Of a stretch of 64,000 nucleotides of DNA, positions 25,501-34,510 are shown piece by piece. Below the pieces are notes generated by a model, which was given only the letters and a program-made list of their open reading frames with translations, was not told the origin of the DNA and did no database searches. The stretch's first letter is position 1; each line of letters starts with the position of its first letter. This stretch comes from Sphingomonadales bacterium UBA2369 (GTDB taxonomy: Bacteria > Pseudomonadota > Alphaproteobacteria > Sphingomonadales > Sphingomonadaceae): NCBI GenBank assembly GCA_002344055.1, contig DDTH01000002.1, positions 1 to 64,000 on the forward strand, read 5' to 3'. Both the position numbers and the translations under genes were made by a program.

Positions 25501-25531
25501 AAGGCAGGTCCCGGCTCAAGGCCGGGATGAC
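25501..25531 (+). repeat. Inverted-repeat arm (right) of the GIY-YIG cassette
   Basis: Reads AAGGCAGGTCCCGGCTCAAG followed by GCCGGGATGAC, the inverted copy of 25143-25173. It lies 17 bp upstream of the GIY-YIG start codon and 9 bp after the end of the neighbouring membrane-protein gene, so the cassette occupies the whole gap there. Confidence 0.9.
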
Positions 25532-25539
25532 GATGGTGC

Positions 25540-26085
25540 TCACTCCGCTTTCCATTCGACCAGCTTGAGCTTCGCCAGCTTGGCGCGCGCTTCCGCGGGA
25601 TCGCGGGATTCAATGAAGACCAGTTTCGCCTGCAGCGCGCCCATGTCCAGCTTGGCATCGAGCAGCACGCATTCGCCAGGCGCGAGCGTGACCGTATGGA
25701 TCTTGTCGGTGCCCCCAATCTGTGCGGCGAGACGGCCGCGGACATCGTGCGTGCCGGGCGGGACATCCGCGCGGACGAAGCGGCCGGTGCGGAACTGGCT
25801 GGTCAGCGCGCCGATGCCGACGTTCATCCCCTGCTGGCCGCCGACGAAGCCCGAACGCATGACATAGATGGCGGCCATCCCTGGCGCGGCGGTGAATTGC
25901 CGCGCCGCTTCCGCCATGGCCGGATCGGCATCCTTGGCGCCGCGATTCTTGAGCAGGATGTAGGCGACGAAGCCCAACACGGGGATCAGCAGGATCAGGC
26001 CAATGGTCGGATAGTAGATGCCGCCGGCGAGGCCGATGATGACCGCGAGGGCAAAGAGGATGATGTTGCGCGGTGTCATGTTCAT
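25540..26085 (-). CDS. Hypothetical membrane-anchored protein
   Basis: Protein of 181 aa that I cannot assign. Two adjacent hydrophobic segments (about 6-24 and 26-45) are followed by a soluble domain of about 130 residues. That domain opens with GMAAIYVMRSGFVGGQQGMN and contains VPPGTHDVRG and LAPGECVLLDAKLDMG, a pattern resembling DUF2846-type envelope domains. GGGGAG lies 8 nt before the ATG. It stands between the GNAT gene and the GIY-YIG cassette on the same strand, with 60 bp to the GNAT stop. Confidence 0.7.
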   Translation of the reverse strand: MNMTPRNIILFALAVIIGLAGGIYYPTIGLILLIPVLGFVAYILLKNRGAKDADPAMAEAARQFTAAPGMAAIYVMRSGFVGGQQGMNVGIGALTSQFRTGRFVRADVPPGTHDVRGRLAAQIGGTDKIHTVTLAPGECVLLDAKLDMGALQAKLVFIESRDPAEARAKLAKLKLVEWKAE

Positions 26086-26145
26086 GGGTGGAACTCCCCT
26101 GAAGCGGCTTTCTCAGACCGGCGGGCCTTGGATCGTGACTCGCTC

Positions 26146-26601
26146 CTAGAGGGCCTTGCGCTGAATCACCAAGGAGCGCCCCGCTCCGTCCACCTCGAAA
26201 CCGACGACGTGGAAGCCCTGGCGCAGGTTGACGATGATCATCGCATTGTTGCCGGCGCGCGTTCGGGTTTCGACGTGGGCGAAGCCCTTGGCGGCGGCCT
26301 CGCCGTGCTGACGGCGCGTCAATTCCTCAGCGAGGCCGCGGCGGCGATGATCGGGATCGACGCCGCCGAGCCAGGAGTAAAACAGGGTCTGGCCGCGGCG
26401 ATAGCCGAGCTTGAACGCGACCCATTCCCCATCAGCCTCGGCCAGCCAGAGGCTCGGCCCGGCCAGATGCGGAAGGCGATCGAGCAGATAGGCATCGTCG
26501 AAGCCGTCGAACACGCGATGGCACAGGCGGAGGAGCCTCGGCTCGGCGTCCGCGATGGGATCCTCCCAGCGAAGAAAAGTGGGCGCCCCCTGCCCGGCCA
26601 T
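26146..26601 (-). CDS. GNAT-family N-acetyltransferase
   Basis: Protein of 151 aa with the GNAT fold. The acetyl-CoA pyrophosphate loop is VDPDHRRRGLAEELTRRQH (about 82-100), and the preceding beta-4 strand (LFYSWLGGV) fits. The C-terminal part ends IVNLRQGFHVVGFEVDG. The substrate is unknown. It begins 5 bp after the ettA stop, so it is probably cotranscribed with ettA and might act on a translation-related target, though this is only positional. Confidence 0.82.
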   Translation of the reverse strand: MAGQGAPTFLRWEDPIADAEPRLLRLCHRVFDGFDDAYLLDRLPHLAGPSLWLAEADGEWVAFKLGYRRGQTLFYSWLGGVDPDHRRRGLAEELTRRQHGEAAAKGFAHVETRTRAGNNAMIIVNLRQGFHVVGFEVDGAGRSLVIQRKAL

Positions 26602-26606
26602 CGCCG

Positions 26607-28280
26607 TCAGCGCGTCAATTTCTTGTACGAGGTCCGCGTCGGCCGGTCGGCGGCATCGCCGAGGCGGCGGCGCCTGTCTTCCTCATAGGCTTCGAAATTG
26701 CCTTCGAACCACTCGACATGGCTGTCGCCCTCGAAGGCGAGGATGTGGGTCGCGAGGCGATCGAGGAAGAAGCGGTCGTGGCTGATCACCACGGCGCAGC
26801 CGGCGAAATTCTCGATCGCCTCCTCCAGCGCGCCCAGCGTCTCGACATCGAGATCGTTGGTCGGTTCGTCGAGCAGCAGAACGTTGCCGCCGCGCTTCAG
26901 CATCTTGGCGATGTGGACGCGGTTGCGTTCGCCGCCCGACAGCTTGCCGACATTCTTCTGCTGGTCGGCGCCCTTGAAGTTGAAGGCGCCCACATAGGCG
27001 CGCGTCGACATGTCGTGGCCGTTGACCTTCACATAATCGAGCCCGTCCGAGATTTCCTCCCAGACATTGTTCTTGCCCTCGAGATGGTCACGGCTCTGAT
27101 CGACATAGCCGAGATGCACGGTCGAGCCAATGTCGATCGTACCGCTGTCGGGCTGTTCCTGGCCGGTGATGATCTTGAACAAAGTCGACTTGCCGGCGCC
27201 GTTCGGGCCGATCACGCCGACGATGCCGCCGGGCGGAAGGCTGAAGCTCAGATCCTCGAACAGCAATTTGTCGTCATAGGCCTTCGAGATGTTGTTCACC
27301 TCGATCACCTTGCCGCCGAGCCGCTCCGGCACCTGAATGACGATCTGGGCCTTGCCGGGGGCGCGATTCTTCTGCGCCTCGACCAACTGGTCGAACTTGG
27401 CGATACGCGCCTTGGACTTGGTCTGGCGGCCCTTGGCGCCCTGCCGGATCCATTCCAGTTCGTCCTTGATCGCCTTCTGGCGACCGGATTCCTCGCGATC
27501 CTCCTGCTCCAGGCGCTTCGCCTTCTTCTCCAGATAGGTCGAATAATTGCCTTCGTAGGGGAAGTATTTCCCGCGATCCAATTCGAGAATCCAGCCGACC
27601 ACATTGTCGAGGAAATAGCGGTCGTGGGTGATCATCAGCACCGCGCCCGGATATTCCTTCAGATGGTTTTCCAGCCACTGGACGCTCTCCGCGTCGAGAT
27701 GGTTGGTCGGTTCGTCGAGCAGCAGGATGCTGGGCTTCTGAATGAGCAAGCGCGTGAGCGCGATGCGGCGCTTCTCGCCGCCCGAGAGGTTGTCCACCGG
27801 CCAATCACCGGGCGGGCAGCGCAGGGCCTCCATCGCGACTTCGAGCTGGTTGTCGAGCGTCCAGCCGTCGACCGCGTCGATCTTGTCCTGCAATTCGCTC
27901 ATCTCCGCGCCGAGCGCGTCGAAATCGGCGTCCGGCTCGCACATCAGGGCGCTGATCTCGTTGAAGCGATCGACCATGTCCGCCGTCTCGCGGGCGCCGT
28001 CCTTCACATTTTCCAGCACCGTCTTGGTGGGGTCGAGCTGCGGCTCCTGCTCCAGATAGCCGATCGTGATATTCTCGCCGGGCCAGGCCTCGCCGGAGAA
28101 ATCCTTGTCGATGCCGGCCATGATCTTGATCAGGGTCGATTTGCCGGCACCGTTCGGGCCGACGATGCCGATCTTGGCGCCGAAATAGAATTGCAAATTG
28201 ATGTTGGACAGCACCGGCTTCGGCGCGCCGGGGAAGGTCTTGGTCATGTCCTTCATGACAAAGGCATATTGTGCAGCCAT
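26607..28280 (-). CDS. ettA: Energy-dependent translational throttle protein EttA (ABC-F)
   Basis: Ribosome-binding ABC-F ATPase of 557 aa with two ABC domains and no membrane segments. The first has GPNGAGKSTLIKIMAG, LSGGEKRRIALTRLL and DEPTNHLD. The second has GPNGAGKSTLFKIITG, LSGGERNRVHIAKML and DEPTNDLD. Between them is the arm/P-site-tip linker rich in basic and acidic helices (YLEKKAKRLEQEDREESGRQ). The start MAAQYAFVMKDMTKTFPG and the length match EttA closely. It is divergent from the Kef-type antiporter over 124 bp. Confidence 0.95.
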   Translation of the reverse strand: MAAQYAFVMKDMTKTFPGAPKPVLSNINLQFYFGAKIGIVGPNGAGKSTLIKIMAGIDKDFSGEAWPGENITIGYLEQEPQLDPTKTVLENVKDGARETADMVDRFNEISALMCEPDADFDALGAEMSELQDKIDAVDGWTLDNQLEVAMEALRCPPGDWPVDNLSGGEKRRIALTRLLIQKPSILLLDEPTNHLDAESVQWLENHLKEYPGAVLMITHDRYFLDNVVGWILELDRGKYFPYEGNYSTYLEKKAKRLEQEDREESGRQKAIKDELEWIRQGAKGRQTKSKARIAKFDQLVEAQKNRAPGKAQIVIQVPERLGGKVIEVNNISKAYDDKLLFEDLSFSLPPGGIVGVIGPNGAGKSTLFKIITGQEQPDSGTIDIGSTVHLGYVDQSRDHLEGKNNVWEEISDGLDYVKVNGHDMSTRAYVGAFNFKGADQQKNVGKLSGGERNRVHIAKMLKRGGNVLLLDEPTNDLDVETLGALEEAIENFAGCAVVISHDRFFLDRLATHILAFEGDSHVEWFEGNFEAYEEDRRRRLGDAADRPTRTSYKKLTR

Positions 28281-28404
28281 GGCGGCGCTGTGCTCCGGAA
28301 AATGTGTGGGTGACGGTTAGGGGATCGAGGCGCGAGATAATGCGTCGCCCGCCGCTTGGCAAACCTTGGGCTGACAAGGCGCGCGCTTCCTGCATAAGGG
28401 CATC

Positions 28405-30198
28405 ATGCCAGCGGATATCAGCCACGGCCTGCACGCCTCCGGACTCAGCGACACATTGGTGATTCTGGGCGCGGCGGGGATCGTGATTCCGGCCTTCGCC
28501 CGCGCCCGCGTCAGCCCGGTGATCGGCTTCATCCTGGTCGGTGCGCTGGTGGGTCCGGCGGGGCTTGGAGCTTTGTCGGGCGACTATCCCTGGTTGAATT
28601 TCGTCACGATTTCCAACCCGGAGTCGATCGCGCCCTTTGCCGAGTTCGGGATCATCCTTTTGCTCTTCTCGATCGGGCTGGAACTGAGCTTCCCGCGATT
28701 ATGGTCGATGCGAAGACTCGTCTTCGGGGTTGGCGCGGCCGAGTTGGTCATCGGCGCGGCGCTGATCGGCTGCGGCCTGCTGCTGGCCGGCTATGCCTGG
28801 ACCGGCGCGCTGGCGCTTGGCCTCGCGCTCGCCATGTCATCGACCGCCGTGGTGCTGCCTTTGGTCGGCACGACCAGCGCGGTGGGCCGCAAGGCGCTCG
28901 CCATGCTGCTCTTCGAGGATGTCGCGCTGGTCCCGATCATCTTCGTGCTGGGCGTGCTCGGCCCCTATGGCGCGGACACCGGCGTCACCGGGATCATGGA
29001 CATATTCTGGAAAGGCGCGCTGGCGGTCATCGGCATATTGGTCGCCGGGCGGCTGCTGCTGCCCAAATTGTTCGCGCAGGCGGCGCGGGCGAAGAGCCCG
29101 GAATTGTTCCTGTCGGCGAGCCTGATCGTGGTGATCGTCGCGGCCCTGATCACGTCGGCCGCCGGCCTGTCGCCTTATGCAGGGGCGCTGCTGGCGGGCA
29201 TATTGATCGCCGAAACCGAATATCATGGCGAGGTCGAGGTGATGACCGCCCCGTTCCGGGGGCTGGGCCTCGGCGTGTTCCTGATCACGGTGGGGATGAG
29301 CCTGGACATCGTCCTGATCGCGGGCAACTGGCAATTGCTGCTGCTCGCTTTGCTGGGCGTGATGGCGGTGAAGACGATCGTGACGGCGCTCCTGCTGCGT
29401 GTGTCCGGCGCTTCCAAGGGCGTGGCGACCGAGGCGGGCATTTTGATGGCCTCGCCGTCCGAAACGACCCTGATCGTGCTCGGCGCGGCCGGGACAGCGG
29501 GGCTGATCGCCAGCGAGACGGCGGCATTCTGGCAGATCGTGACCGCTCTGGGCCTGACCATCACGCCCTTGCTGGCGCGGATCGGGCGCGACCTGGGTCG
29601 TCGGGTGACGAAGATGGAGGGCAGCGGCGGCGCACTGCCGAGCCGTGACGATCCGCGCGCGGTGATCATCGGTTTCGGCCGGGTCGGGCGGCTGGTGGCC
29701 GACATGCTTAACGTCCACGGCAAGACCTATGTCGCGGTGGACAGCGATATCGACACGGTCAACCGCGCGGCGCGCGACGATTACAACATCACCTTCGGCG
29801 ACGCTGCGCGGGGGGAGTTCGTGGACAAGCTGCAGCTGGGTCATGCCAGCGCGCTGATCCTGACCATGGACGATCCGGTGCTGTCGGTGCGGCTGGTGAA
29901 GAAGGTGCGGGCCTATTGCCCGGACCTGACCATCGTCGCCCGCGCCCGCGACGCCGGGCATGCGGCGGAATTGTACAAGGCCGGAGTGACCGACGCGGTG
30001 CCGGAGACGCTGGAAAGCTCGCTGCAGCTTAGCGAGGCCGTGCTGGTGGATCTGGGCATGGCGATGGGGCCGGTAATCGCCAGCATCCACGAGAAGCGGG
30101 CCGAGATGCGGCAGCAGATCATGGAGATGGGTGAACTGGAGCGCGAGCCGAACATACGGCGGACGCGGATCGCGGAGATTGGGGCGGAGCCGGGCTAG
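28405..30198 (+). CDS. Kef/YbaL-type cation:proton antiporter with RCK domain
   Basis: Membrane protein of 597 aa. An N-terminal CPA2 exchanger domain of about 12 hydrophobic segments (30-400) has the family motifs GFILVGALVGP, FAEFGIILLLFSIGLELSF and ALAMSSTAVVLPLV. An RCK_N nucleotide-binding domain follows (about 420-540) with the Rossmann glycine motif VIIGFGRVGRLVADML and the acidic VAVDSD. The C-terminus is a short charged helix. It probably exchanges K+ or Na+ for H+ under nucleotide control. Its TAG stop shares CTAG with the stop of the convergent membrane gene. Confidence 0.9.
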   Translation: MPADISHGLHASGLSDTLVILGAAGIVIPAFARARVSPVIGFILVGALVGPAGLGALSGDYPWLNFVTISNPESIAPFAEFGIILLLFSIGLELSFPRLWSMRRLVFGVGAAELVIGAALIGCGLLLAGYAWTGALALGLALAMSSTAVVLPLVGTTSAVGRKALAMLLFEDVALVPIIFVLGVLGPYGADTGVTGIMDIFWKGALAVIGILVAGRLLLPKLFAQAARAKSPELFLSASLIVVIVAALITSAAGLSPYAGALLAGILIAETEYHGEVEVMTAPFRGLGLGVFLITVGMSLDIVLIAGNWQLLLLALLGVMAVKTIVTALLLRVSGASKGVATEAGILMASPSETTLIVLGAAGTAGLIASETAAFWQIVTALGLTITPLLARIGRDLGRRVTKMEGSGGALPSRDDPRAVIIGFGRVGRLVADMLNVHGKTYVAVDSDIDTVNRAARDDYNITFGDAARGEFVDKLQLGHASALILTMDDPVLSVRLVKKVRAYCPDLTIVARARDAGHAAELYKAGVTDAVPETLESSLQLSEAVLVDLGMAMGPVIASIHEKRAEMRQQIMEMGELEREPNIRRTRIAEIGAEPG

Positions 30199-30650
30199 AT
30201 GCTCGAAGGTTGAATGACCGCGGCGCGCAGGAGCAGGTTCCAGAGCGCGAACGGAATGGTGACAATCAGGTTCAGGAGCTCGACCGGGTGCAGGAAGAGA
30301 ACGTAGACCGCGTCTACGGCGCAGAATGCGGCTATTCCGCCGTACGAGATCGTTGCGAGCCCACTAACCCATGGGCGCTGCCGGTCCCAAGCCAGCAGGG
30401 CGATCCGCCCTCGCGGGACGCGCCATGCCGGCCATGACCAAAGCAACAGAAACAGCATGACGAACGGCGCTGCAATGATGTCGTTGAAAATCGGGATGAT
30501 GATCGAGTCGGCATCCGTTGGCAGCAAGCCAGCTTCGAGAACCGCCGGCCAATAGACGAAATCCAGGCAGACCCAGCCAATCGGGAACAGGAGTGCGCCC
30601 CAGGCCAAGTGATGACCTAGGCCTCCGCCTGTGGTTTCCACCTCCGCCAT
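30195..30650 (-). CDS. Hypothetical four-TM membrane protein
   Basis: Protein of 151 aa with four hydrophobic segments (about 15-33, 50-72, 92-115 and 118-146) and no motif I recognise. GGGGAA lies upstream of the ATG at 30650. Base composition is lower in GC than the flanking genes, which suggests a recent arrival. It overlaps the antiporter stop by 4 nt and has no same-strand partner. The 238 bp upstream contain the orphan alaS tail. Confidence 0.65.
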   Translation of the reverse strand: MAEVETTGGGLGHHLAWGALLFPIGWVCLDFVYWPAVLEAGLLPTDADSIIIPIFNDIIAAPFVMLFLLLWSWPAWRVPRGRIALLAWDRQRPWVSGLATISYGGIAAFCAVDAVYVLFLHPVELLNLIVTIPFALWNLLLRAAVIQPSSI

Positions 30651-30765
30651 TGCTCATTCCCCTTCGCGATCAACGAAGGGAGCCTTGGCTCGGCACAGGC
30701 CTGAGCGTCATGACCGAGGCGTGAGATTCCGATCAGCAATTCCGGGACGTACCCGTGCACCGGCT

Positions 30766-30867
30766 CTAGGCTGACACGGTCTCGGCGCCGAGAAGCTGGC
30801 GCACCGCGTCGAGCGCCTCTGCGGCCTTGCCGCCATCCGGGCCGCCGCTTTGGGCCATGCCGGGGCG
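30766..30867 (-). pseudogene. Orphan duplicate of the alaS 3' end
   Basis: Translated on the minus strand this gives RPGMAQSGGPDGGKAAEALD followed by AVRQLLGAETVSA and a TAG stop. It aligns without gaps to the AlaS C-terminus (RPDMAQGGGPDGSKAEAALD, then AVRALLSPVPA) over about 30 residues, with roughly two thirds identical. There is no start codon or remaining gene upstream. It lies 21 nt after the stop of the 72-aa ORF and in the same frame. It appears to be a decayed copy of the alaS end left by a duplication or insertion. Confidence 0.8.
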
Positions 30868-30888
30868 GAAGGGGTGTGAGCGCAGCCT

Positions 30889-31107
30889 TTAGTCCGGCCT
30901 GTTCTTCCGGGCCGAGGCCTTCATCGCCAGGCCTGTTGCGAGCAAGGTCACGCCGATGATGGCGACGGTGACGAGGGTCAACCTCCCGGCCATGGTTACC
31001 GGCCAGAACATGCCGTCTCGGATATAGCCGAACAGCATCGATCCCAATTGGTAGCCGAGGACCGCCCAGCCCAAGGCCGCGACCCAATCGCCCTTCGATC
31101 CTTTCAT
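30889..31107 (-). CDS. Small two-TM membrane protein, unknown
   Basis: Protein of 72 aa with two hydrophobic segments (about 8-28 and 38-62), a basic C-terminus (KASARKNRPD) and no recognisable family. It has a strong GGAGG Shine-Dalgarno upstream of the ATG at 31107 and starts 18 bp after the alaS stop, so it is probably read from the alaS transcript. It lies between alaS and a second copy of the alaS tail, so it looks like an insertion. Size and lack of homology keep confidence moderate. Confidence 0.55.
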   Translation of the reverse strand: MKGSKGDWVAALGWAVLGYQLGSMLFGYIRDGMFWPVTMAGRLTLVTVAIIGVTLLATGLAMKASARKNRPD

Positions 31108-31125
31108 CGCCCCCCTCCCCTTATG

Positions 31126-33771
31126 CTAAGCCGGCACAGGCGAAAGCAGCGCACGAACAGCATCGAGCGCCGCCTCCGCCTTGCTACCATCCGGGCCGCC
31201 GCCCTGCGCCATGTCGGGGCGGCCGCCCCCGCCCTGCCCGCCCAGAGCGGCGACGGCGGCGCGGACGAGGTCGACGGCGCCGAGGCGTGACGTCAGATCG
31301 TCGGTTACGCCGATGGCGACGGTGGCGCGGCCTTCATTGAGCGCGACGATCGCGGCGACGCCGGAACCGAGGCGCTGCTTGGCTTCGTCGATCAGGCCGC
31401 GGAGCTGCTTCGGATCGATGCCTTCGAGGATTTGGCCGACGAAGGCGATGCCGTCGATCTGTTCGGGGCCGGCGGACTCTTTCTGAGCGCCGCCGCCGAG
31501 GGCGAGCGCTTTCTTGGCGTCGGCCAGTTCGCGTTCGAGACGGCGGCGGTCGTCCAGCAAGGTGGCGACGCGGGCGGGAACGTCGTCTGGCGAGGCTTTC
31601 AGCGCGGCGGCGGCTTCGCGCAGGCGCGCGTCGCGATCGAGCAGCCAGCGGCGGGCGGCTTCGCCGGTGACGACCTCGATGCGGCGGACGCCGGAGGAGA
31701 CGGCGGATTCGCTGACGATCTTGAACAGCTGAATATCGCCGAGCGCGGATACGTGGGTGCCGCCGCACAGTTCGACGGAATAGCTCCTGTCGTCGGCCTG
31801 CCCCATCGACAGGACGCGGACCTCATCGCCATATTTCTCGCCGAACAGGGCCACCGCGCCGGCTTCGATCGCGTCGCTGTGCGACATCAGGCGCGTGGTG
31901 ACGGGCTGGTTGGCGCGGATGTGGGCGTTCACCTCGGCCTCGACCGCCTCGATATCCTCCGGCGTGAGGGCCTTGGGGTGCGAGAAATCGAAGCGCATGC
32001 GGTCGGCGGCGACCAGGCTGCCCTTCTGCGTGACATGTTCGCCGAGCCGGTGGCGAAGCGCGGCGTGGACCAGGTGCGTGGCACTGTGATTGGCGCGGAT
32101 GCGGTCGCGGCGGTCGGCATCGACGACCAGTCTGACCGGGTCGCCGACCCGGATCGTGCCGGACGTGATCGTCGCGTGATGGGCGTGCAGGCGGCCGAGC
32201 GGTTTCGACGTGTCCTCAACATCGGCCGCGAAGCCATTGTCTCCGGTGATCTTTCCGGCGTCGCCGGACTGGCCGCCGGACTCCCCGTAGAAAGGCGTCT
32301 GGTTGGTGAGGATGGTGACCTTGTCGCCCTCACCCGCCTGCTCGACGCGCGCGCCGTCCTTGAGCAAGGCGGTGACGATCGCCTCGCCATTGGTGCCGGC
32401 ATAGCCGGTGAATTCGGTGCTGCCCTGTTCCTCGGCTATATCGAACCAGACATCGTCGTCGGCGCGGTCGCCGGAGCCCTTGTGGGCGGCGCGGGCGGCG
32501 GCCTTCTGCTCGGCCATGGCGGCGTCGAAGCCGGCGCGGTCGACGTTGAGGTCCTGGGCGCGCAAGGCGTCCTCGGTGAGATCGTAGGGGAAGCCGTACG
32601 TGTCGTAGAGCTTGAAGGCGACGGCGCCGGGCAAGGTGTCGCCTGACGTCATGCCGCCGGTCGCTTCGTCCAGCAGCTTGAGGCCGTTGGCGAGAGTCTG
32701 GCGGAAGCGGGTTTCCTCCGACTGGAGGGTCTCGACGATGAGAGGCTGGGCGCGGACGAGGTCAGGATAGGCGCCGCCCATCTCGGAAACGAGCTCGCCG
32801 ACCAGGCGGTGCATCAACGGGTCCTTCGCGCCGAGCAGATGGGCGTGGCGCATGGCGCGGCGCATGATCCGACGCAGGACATAGCCCCTGCCCTCAGGCC
32901 CCGGCAGCACGCCGTCGGCGATCAGGAAGCTGGACGAGCGGAGATGATCGGCGATCACCTTGTGGCTGGCGATGCCTGCGTCGGTCTTCGTCAGCTCGGC
33001 GGAAGCATTGATCAGCGCCTGGAACGTGTCGGTCTCGAAGACGCTGTGGACGCCCTGCAGGACAGTCGCGATCCGCTCCAGCCCCATGCCGGTGTCGATC
33101 GACGGCCGCGGCAGATCGCGGACGATCTCGTTATTCTCCTGCTCATATTGCATGAACACGAGGTTCCAGACCTCGACGAAGCGATCGCCATCTTCGTCCG
33201 GGCTGCCCGGCGGACCGCCGGCGACCGAGGGGCCGTGATCGAAGAAGATTTCCGAACAGGGACCGCACGGGCCATTGTCGCCCATCGCCCAGAAATTGTC
33301 CTTGGTCGGGATGCGGATGATCCGCTCATCGGGGAGCCCGGCGATCTTCTTCCACAGGTCCCATGCCTCGTCGTCAGTATGATAGACGGTGACGCTGAGC
33401 TTGTCCTTCGACAGGCCGAACTCGCGGGTCATCAGATCCCAGGCGAGGGTGATGGCGCGTTCCTTGAAATAATCGCCGAACGAGAAATTGCCGAGCATCT
33501 CGAAGAAGGTCAGGTGACGGGCGGTGTAGCCGACATTGTCGAGATCATTATGCTTGCCACCGGCGCGGACGCATTTCTGCGACGAGACGGCGGTTTTGTA
33601 CGGGCGTGTCTCCAGGCCGGTGAAGACGTTCTTGAATGGCACCATGCCCGCATTGACGAACATGAGCGTCGGGTCGTTCTGCGGCACGAGCGGCGCCGAA
33701 GGCACGGGCTGGTGCCCGGCAGCCGTGAAATGGTCGAGGAAAGCCCGCCGGATATCGTTCATCGAAGTCAT
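31126..33771 (-). CDS. alaS: Alanyl-tRNA synthetase
   Basis: Class II synthetase of 881 aa, full length. The N-terminal aminoacylation domain begins IRRAFLDHFTAAGHQPVPSA and contains NAGMVPFKNVF. The editing domain has HSATHLVHAALRHRLG (two His ligands) and CGGTHVSALGD (Cys and His). A C-terminal DHHA1-type C-Ala domain ends VRALLSPVPA. It charges tRNA-Ala and hydrolyses Ser/Gly-tRNA-Ala. A partial duplicate of its last 30 codons lies downstream at 30766-30867. Confidence 0.97.
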   Translation of the reverse strand: MTSMNDIRRAFLDHFTAAGHQPVPSAPLVPQNDPTLMFVNAGMVPFKNVFTGLETRPYKTAVSSQKCVRAGGKHNDLDNVGYTARHLTFFEMLGNFSFGDYFKERAITLAWDLMTREFGLSKDKLSVTVYHTDDEAWDLWKKIAGLPDERIIRIPTKDNFWAMGDNGPCGPCSEIFFDHGPSVAGGPPGSPDEDGDRFVEVWNLVFMQYEQENNEIVRDLPRPSIDTGMGLERIATVLQGVHSVFETDTFQALINASAELTKTDAGIASHKVIADHLRSSSFLIADGVLPGPEGRGYVLRRIMRRAMRHAHLLGAKDPLMHRLVGELVSEMGGAYPDLVRAQPLIVETLQSEETRFRQTLANGLKLLDEATGGMTSGDTLPGAVAFKLYDTYGFPYDLTEDALRAQDLNVDRAGFDAAMAEQKAAARAAHKGSGDRADDDVWFDIAEEQGSTEFTGYAGTNGEAIVTALLKDGARVEQAGEGDKVTILTNQTPFYGESGGQSGDAGKITGDNGFAADVEDTSKPLGRLHAHHATITSGTIRVGDPVRLVVDADRRDRIRANHSATHLVHAALRHRLGEHVTQKGSLVAADRMRFDFSHPKALTPEDIEAVEAEVNAHIRANQPVTTRLMSHSDAIEAGAVALFGEKYGDEVRVLSMGQADDRSYSVELCGGTHVSALGDIQLFKIVSESAVSSGVRRIEVVTGEAARRWLLDRDARLREAAAALKASPDDVPARVATLLDDRRRLERELADAKKALALGGGAQKESAGPEQIDGIAFVGQILEGIDPKQLRGLIDEAKQRLGSGVAAIVALNEGRATVAIGVTDDLTSRLGAVDLVRAAVAALGGQGGGGRPDMAQGGGPDGSKAEAALDAVRALLSPVPA

Positions 33772-33802
33772 TTGGTTGACTTAGGCGAGCGACGGCCTCG
33801 GC

Positions 33803-34510
33803 TCAAGGAAGCTTAGCGCCGCCAGGCGAGCGCAGGGCGTGCAGAAGCGCCGCGCCGTCGCTTCCCCTGAACGGGATCAAATTGGCGAGGCCCATGCCCA
33901 GGGAGAGGATCCCGAGCGCGGCGAGAATCATGGCGAGCATATTGCGGCCCCAGCGGCTACCCGGCAGCGGATTTTCCTTCAACCGCTGGCGGACTTCCTC
34001 ATCCGAGCGGAGCCGGGGACCATCGATAGCGGCCGGTCGCTGAGCGGGTTCTCCCGCGACGATGGTGGTCGTCGAGATCGGCGCGGCCTTCTGGCCCGGC
34101 GGCGACGAGGCGATGAGGATGGCGAGCAGACCGGCCAGAAGCGCTAGCACTAGATTGGCGCCCGGCCCCGCCGCGGCGATCCGCGCGGCCTCGTGCCGGG
34201 TTTCGCCGCCTTCGAAAACATAGCCGACATGCCCGCCAATCTCGCGGCCACTGAACCGCGGGTCGGGCGGCGGCGCGGACTTGATGAGCTCCACGCCCAG
34301 AATAGTGAAGCTGACGACCTTTCCGCCGAGGCGCCGGACGGCCCAAGCATGACCAAGTTCGTGGACGGCAATCGCGACCGGGATCAACGCGGAGATGATC
34401 AGAAAAGCAGCAACGGAGTGGGCATAGCCCCTCAGCGGCAGACCCTCCATCAGCGCGCCGAACGCCATGAGCGACGCCAGCCCGAAGATGATGCGGGCGG
34501 TCATTCTCAT
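33803..34510 (-). CDS. M50-type membrane zinc metalloprotease homologue
   Basis: Membrane protein of 235 aa with about five hydrophobic segments. The zinc site is HELGH (H50, E51, H54) inside a hydrophobic helix. The third ligand is in the LDG-like motif NLIPFRGSDGAALLHAL near residues 210-226. This is the layout of site-2-protease-like M50 proteins (peptidase_M50B). It lacks an evident PDZ domain, so it is not a classical RseP. Function unknown; it could cut membrane regulators. It ends 32 bp upstream of alaS and diverges from the EF-G-like gene. Confidence 0.82.
   Translation of the reverse strand: MRMTARIIFGLASLMAFGALMEGLPLRGYAHSVAAFLIISALIPVAIAVHELGHAWAVRRLGGKVVSFTILGVELIKSAPPPDPRFSGREIGGHVGYVFEGGETRHEAARIAAAGPGANLVLALLAGLLAILIASSPPGQKAAPISTTTIVAGEPAQRPAAIDGPRLRSDEEVRQRLKENPLPGSRWGRNMLAMILAALGILSLGMGLANLIPFRGSDGAALLHALRSPGGAKLP

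Noticed and set aside
26718..28313. 531-codon plus-strand open frame opposite ettA
   Set aside because: ettA has two complete ABC cassettes on the minus strand; the plus frame has no recognisable domain.
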